Positions 62,206 through 64,000 of a stretch of DNA of 64,000 bases are shown here, in pieces. Every line of letters begins with the position of its first letter. The stretch's first letter is position 1. The position numbers and the translations under genes are program-made. The notes beneath the pieces are model-generated. The model made no database searches. It saw only the letters and a program-made list of their open reading frames with translations, and was not told where the DNA came from. This stretch comes from Silicimonas sp. (GTDB lineage: Bacteria > Pseudomonadota > Alphaproteobacteria > Rhodobacterales > Rhodobacteraceae). The stretch covers positions 122,664 through 186,663 of the forward strand of contig JAJEAC010000188.1 of NCBI GenBank assembly GCA_022824315.1. Reading direction: 5' to 3'.

Positions 62206-63085
62206 TCAACCGCCCTGACCGGAAGGAACGATCTCCCTGGCGCGGCCGTTCTTCGCGGCCGCCTTAATGGCTTCAATTACCTCGATGTTGCGCAGACCGT
62301 CCTCGACCGTGACACGCGGCGGCACACCGGAATTGATGACGTCGAGGAAATGCATGCTTGAATTGAAGAGCCATCGGATCCTCATGCGCCACGGTGACCC
62401 GCTCGTGCGTGATCGGTGACCACCAGCCTTCCGGTCCGGCGTGGGTCCATACAGTGAGGTCCGGAATCGAAGGGGCGCCCGCGGGTTCCGGCGATCTGGC
62501 AGCAGAACTGGTCCGTCCGAGGGTAAACCGGGTTTTCGCCGGCCGTCAGTTCCCAGCTCCAGGGTGCCGACGTGGCATCACAGGCTGAAGCCAGGTGCCC
62601 CGGAAGCGAATTCCAAGATCATGGCGCTTGTGTCCTCGACCTCAAGGCCACGAACATTGTGTGCACTCCTGGCCTGAACGGATGCGATCGGTCCACAGAA
62701 ATGCTACAGCAGATCGATGTCATGAATCAGGTTGGTGCAGATTGGCCCGCTCCCCGCCCTGCCACGCCATTCGACATTGAAATAGTGATCGTGCCATCGT
62801 GCTTGTCCAGCCAGAACATGGCATTGACGGCAACGACGAGACCGATGCGACCGCCCTTGATCACGTCTCTTGCCGACTCGGCAACAGGTGAATGGCGGCG
62901 ATGGTGGCCAACCAGCACGGGCACTCCCTTCACCCGTAACGCTTGCAACAGCGATCGGGCCTCCGCGATGCCATCGGCCAACGGCTTTTCGGCCAGCACC
63001 GGGACTCCGGCTTCCAGGCACGCCTTCCGGCCAGCCGGCCACCGGAAACAGGTTCGACTTGAAGTCCACGGACGAACGACATGCT
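62206..63085 (-). pseudogene. Broken Gfo/Idh/MocA-family oxidoreductase
   Basis: On the minus strand family sequence is recovered in pieces: VLAEKPLADGIAEARSLLQA, GVPVLVGHHRRHSPVAESA, then after a shift NVEWRGRAGSGPICTNLIHD, then an in-frame TAG after [44 protein letters not shown], another stop/shift, SAPWSWELTAGENPVYPRTD, and a well preserved end MHFLDVINSGVPPRVTVEDG with IEAIKAAAKNGRAREIVPSG. The N-terminal nucleotide-binding part before LAEKPL is largely gone. Several frameshifts and nonsense codons mean no product. It lies between a TPR gene and the 5S gene. Confidence 0.9.
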
Positions 63086-63295
63086 AGCCCGGTTTCGTCC
63101 CGTCCGGATGCCGCCCCGAACCGCCCGTGTCAGAAGCCGGCGCGACGCGCGCCTGCGGGCGCCGCAACGACACATGTCGCAAACGTCGGTTCGAGGACGC
63201 TCGATCCCGCATCGTTGTGCCGGCAGGAGATTGTTGAACTGCGCGACGGATTCTCACCGCGCCATCGCCATAGAGATACCCTGAAAGCTCGCCAG

Positions 63296-63413
63296 GCCTG
63301 GCAGTGACCTACTCTCCCACGCCTTAAGACGCAGTACCATCGGCGCTGCAGCACTTAACGGCCGAGTTCGGGATGGGATCGGGTGTTTTGCGTGCGCTAT
63401 GACCACCAAGCCA
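63296..63413 (-). rRNA. rrf: 5S ribosomal RNA
   Basis: The minus-strand sequence shows the 5S core CCGATCCCATCCCGAACTCG, GCCGTTAAGTGC, GCGCCGATGGTACTGCG and GTGGGAGAGTAGGTCACTGC, with ends CTTGGTGGTC and CACTGCCAGG that pair as helix I. Ends are approximate within a few bases. It follows the 23S gene by about 65 bases in the direction of transcription. Confidence 0.95.
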
Positions 63414-63479
63414 GAGGAACTTTCAGCATCCAAGTCAGGGGGCATGCTCCTGATCGAACCAGTCTGCTTCTGGATCAAA

Positions 63480-64000
<521 letters not shown>

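Noticed and set aside
63170..63215. GGTTCGAGGACGC-like sequence resembling a tRNA T arm
   Set aside because: The stem does not pair and there is no anticodon arm or acceptor stem around it.

Overview
The window is GC-rich chromosomal DNA from an alphaproteobacterium, most likely a member of or relative of the Rhodobacterales. This rests on the order trmD-rplS-rpmE, the run uvrC-pgsA-moaD-moaE, the fused glutamine-dependent NAD synthetase, the sarcosine/dimethylglycine dehydrogenase-like flavoprotein and many ABC and TctABC uptake systems. It is an inference from gene content and order; no species is claimed.

Positions 1-29134 form an accessory, catabolic half. It opens with the end of a branched-chain amino-acid-type ABC permease (livM-like) and a MobA/MocA-like nucleotidyltransferase. 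Next is a peptide-type ABC importer operon (binding protein, two permeases, a fused DppD-DppF-type ATPase) ending in its own LacI regulator; two LacI-type operators, one between a -35 and a -10 box, lie upstream. Then come a choline-sulfatase-like sulfatase facing a decayed LysR gene, and a pseudouridine kinase/glycosidase pair. A tightly overlapping six-gene minus-strand operon follows: E1 alpha, E1 beta, free lipoyl domain, FAD monooxygenase, aldehyde dehydrogenase and iron alcohol dehydrogenase. A LysR gene diverges from it. After LysR come an aryl-sulfotransferase-like protein, a class IV aminotransferase, a VOC protein, a metallo-beta-lactamase-fold hydrolase and a tctCBA importer. This half ends at a truncated, inverted, frameshifted second tctA copy beside what looks like the 3' remnant of a tRNA-Arg gene, which suggests an old integration or excision boundary.

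Positions 29362-63413 are mostly core genome: a DUF502 membrane protein, 3-hydroxybutyrate dehydrogenase, L31, L19, TrmD, a C-terminal processing protease, phosphoglycerate mutase, molybdenum-enzyme helpers (a molybdopterin-binding protein and XdhC), a DM13 lipoprotein-like protein, a DMGDH-like flavoprotein, MeaB, HrpB, MoaE/MoaD, PgsA, UvrC, a FolM-like reductase, a calcium/cation antiporter, an S49 protease, NadE, a secreted protein of 18 MORN repeats, and LeuA. Two local events stand out. The L28 gene rpmB is duplicated; the upstream copy is drifting, and a VapBC toxin-antitoxin module with a perfect palindromic operator sits between the copies. In front of leuA is a short leader peptide with five consecutive Leu codons and two mutually exclusive hairpins, a typical attenuator that has no annotated ORF of useful length.

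The window ends in an rRNA operon on the minus strand (5S and the 3' part of 23S), preceded by a multiply broken Gfo/Idh/MocA oxidoreductase pseudogene.
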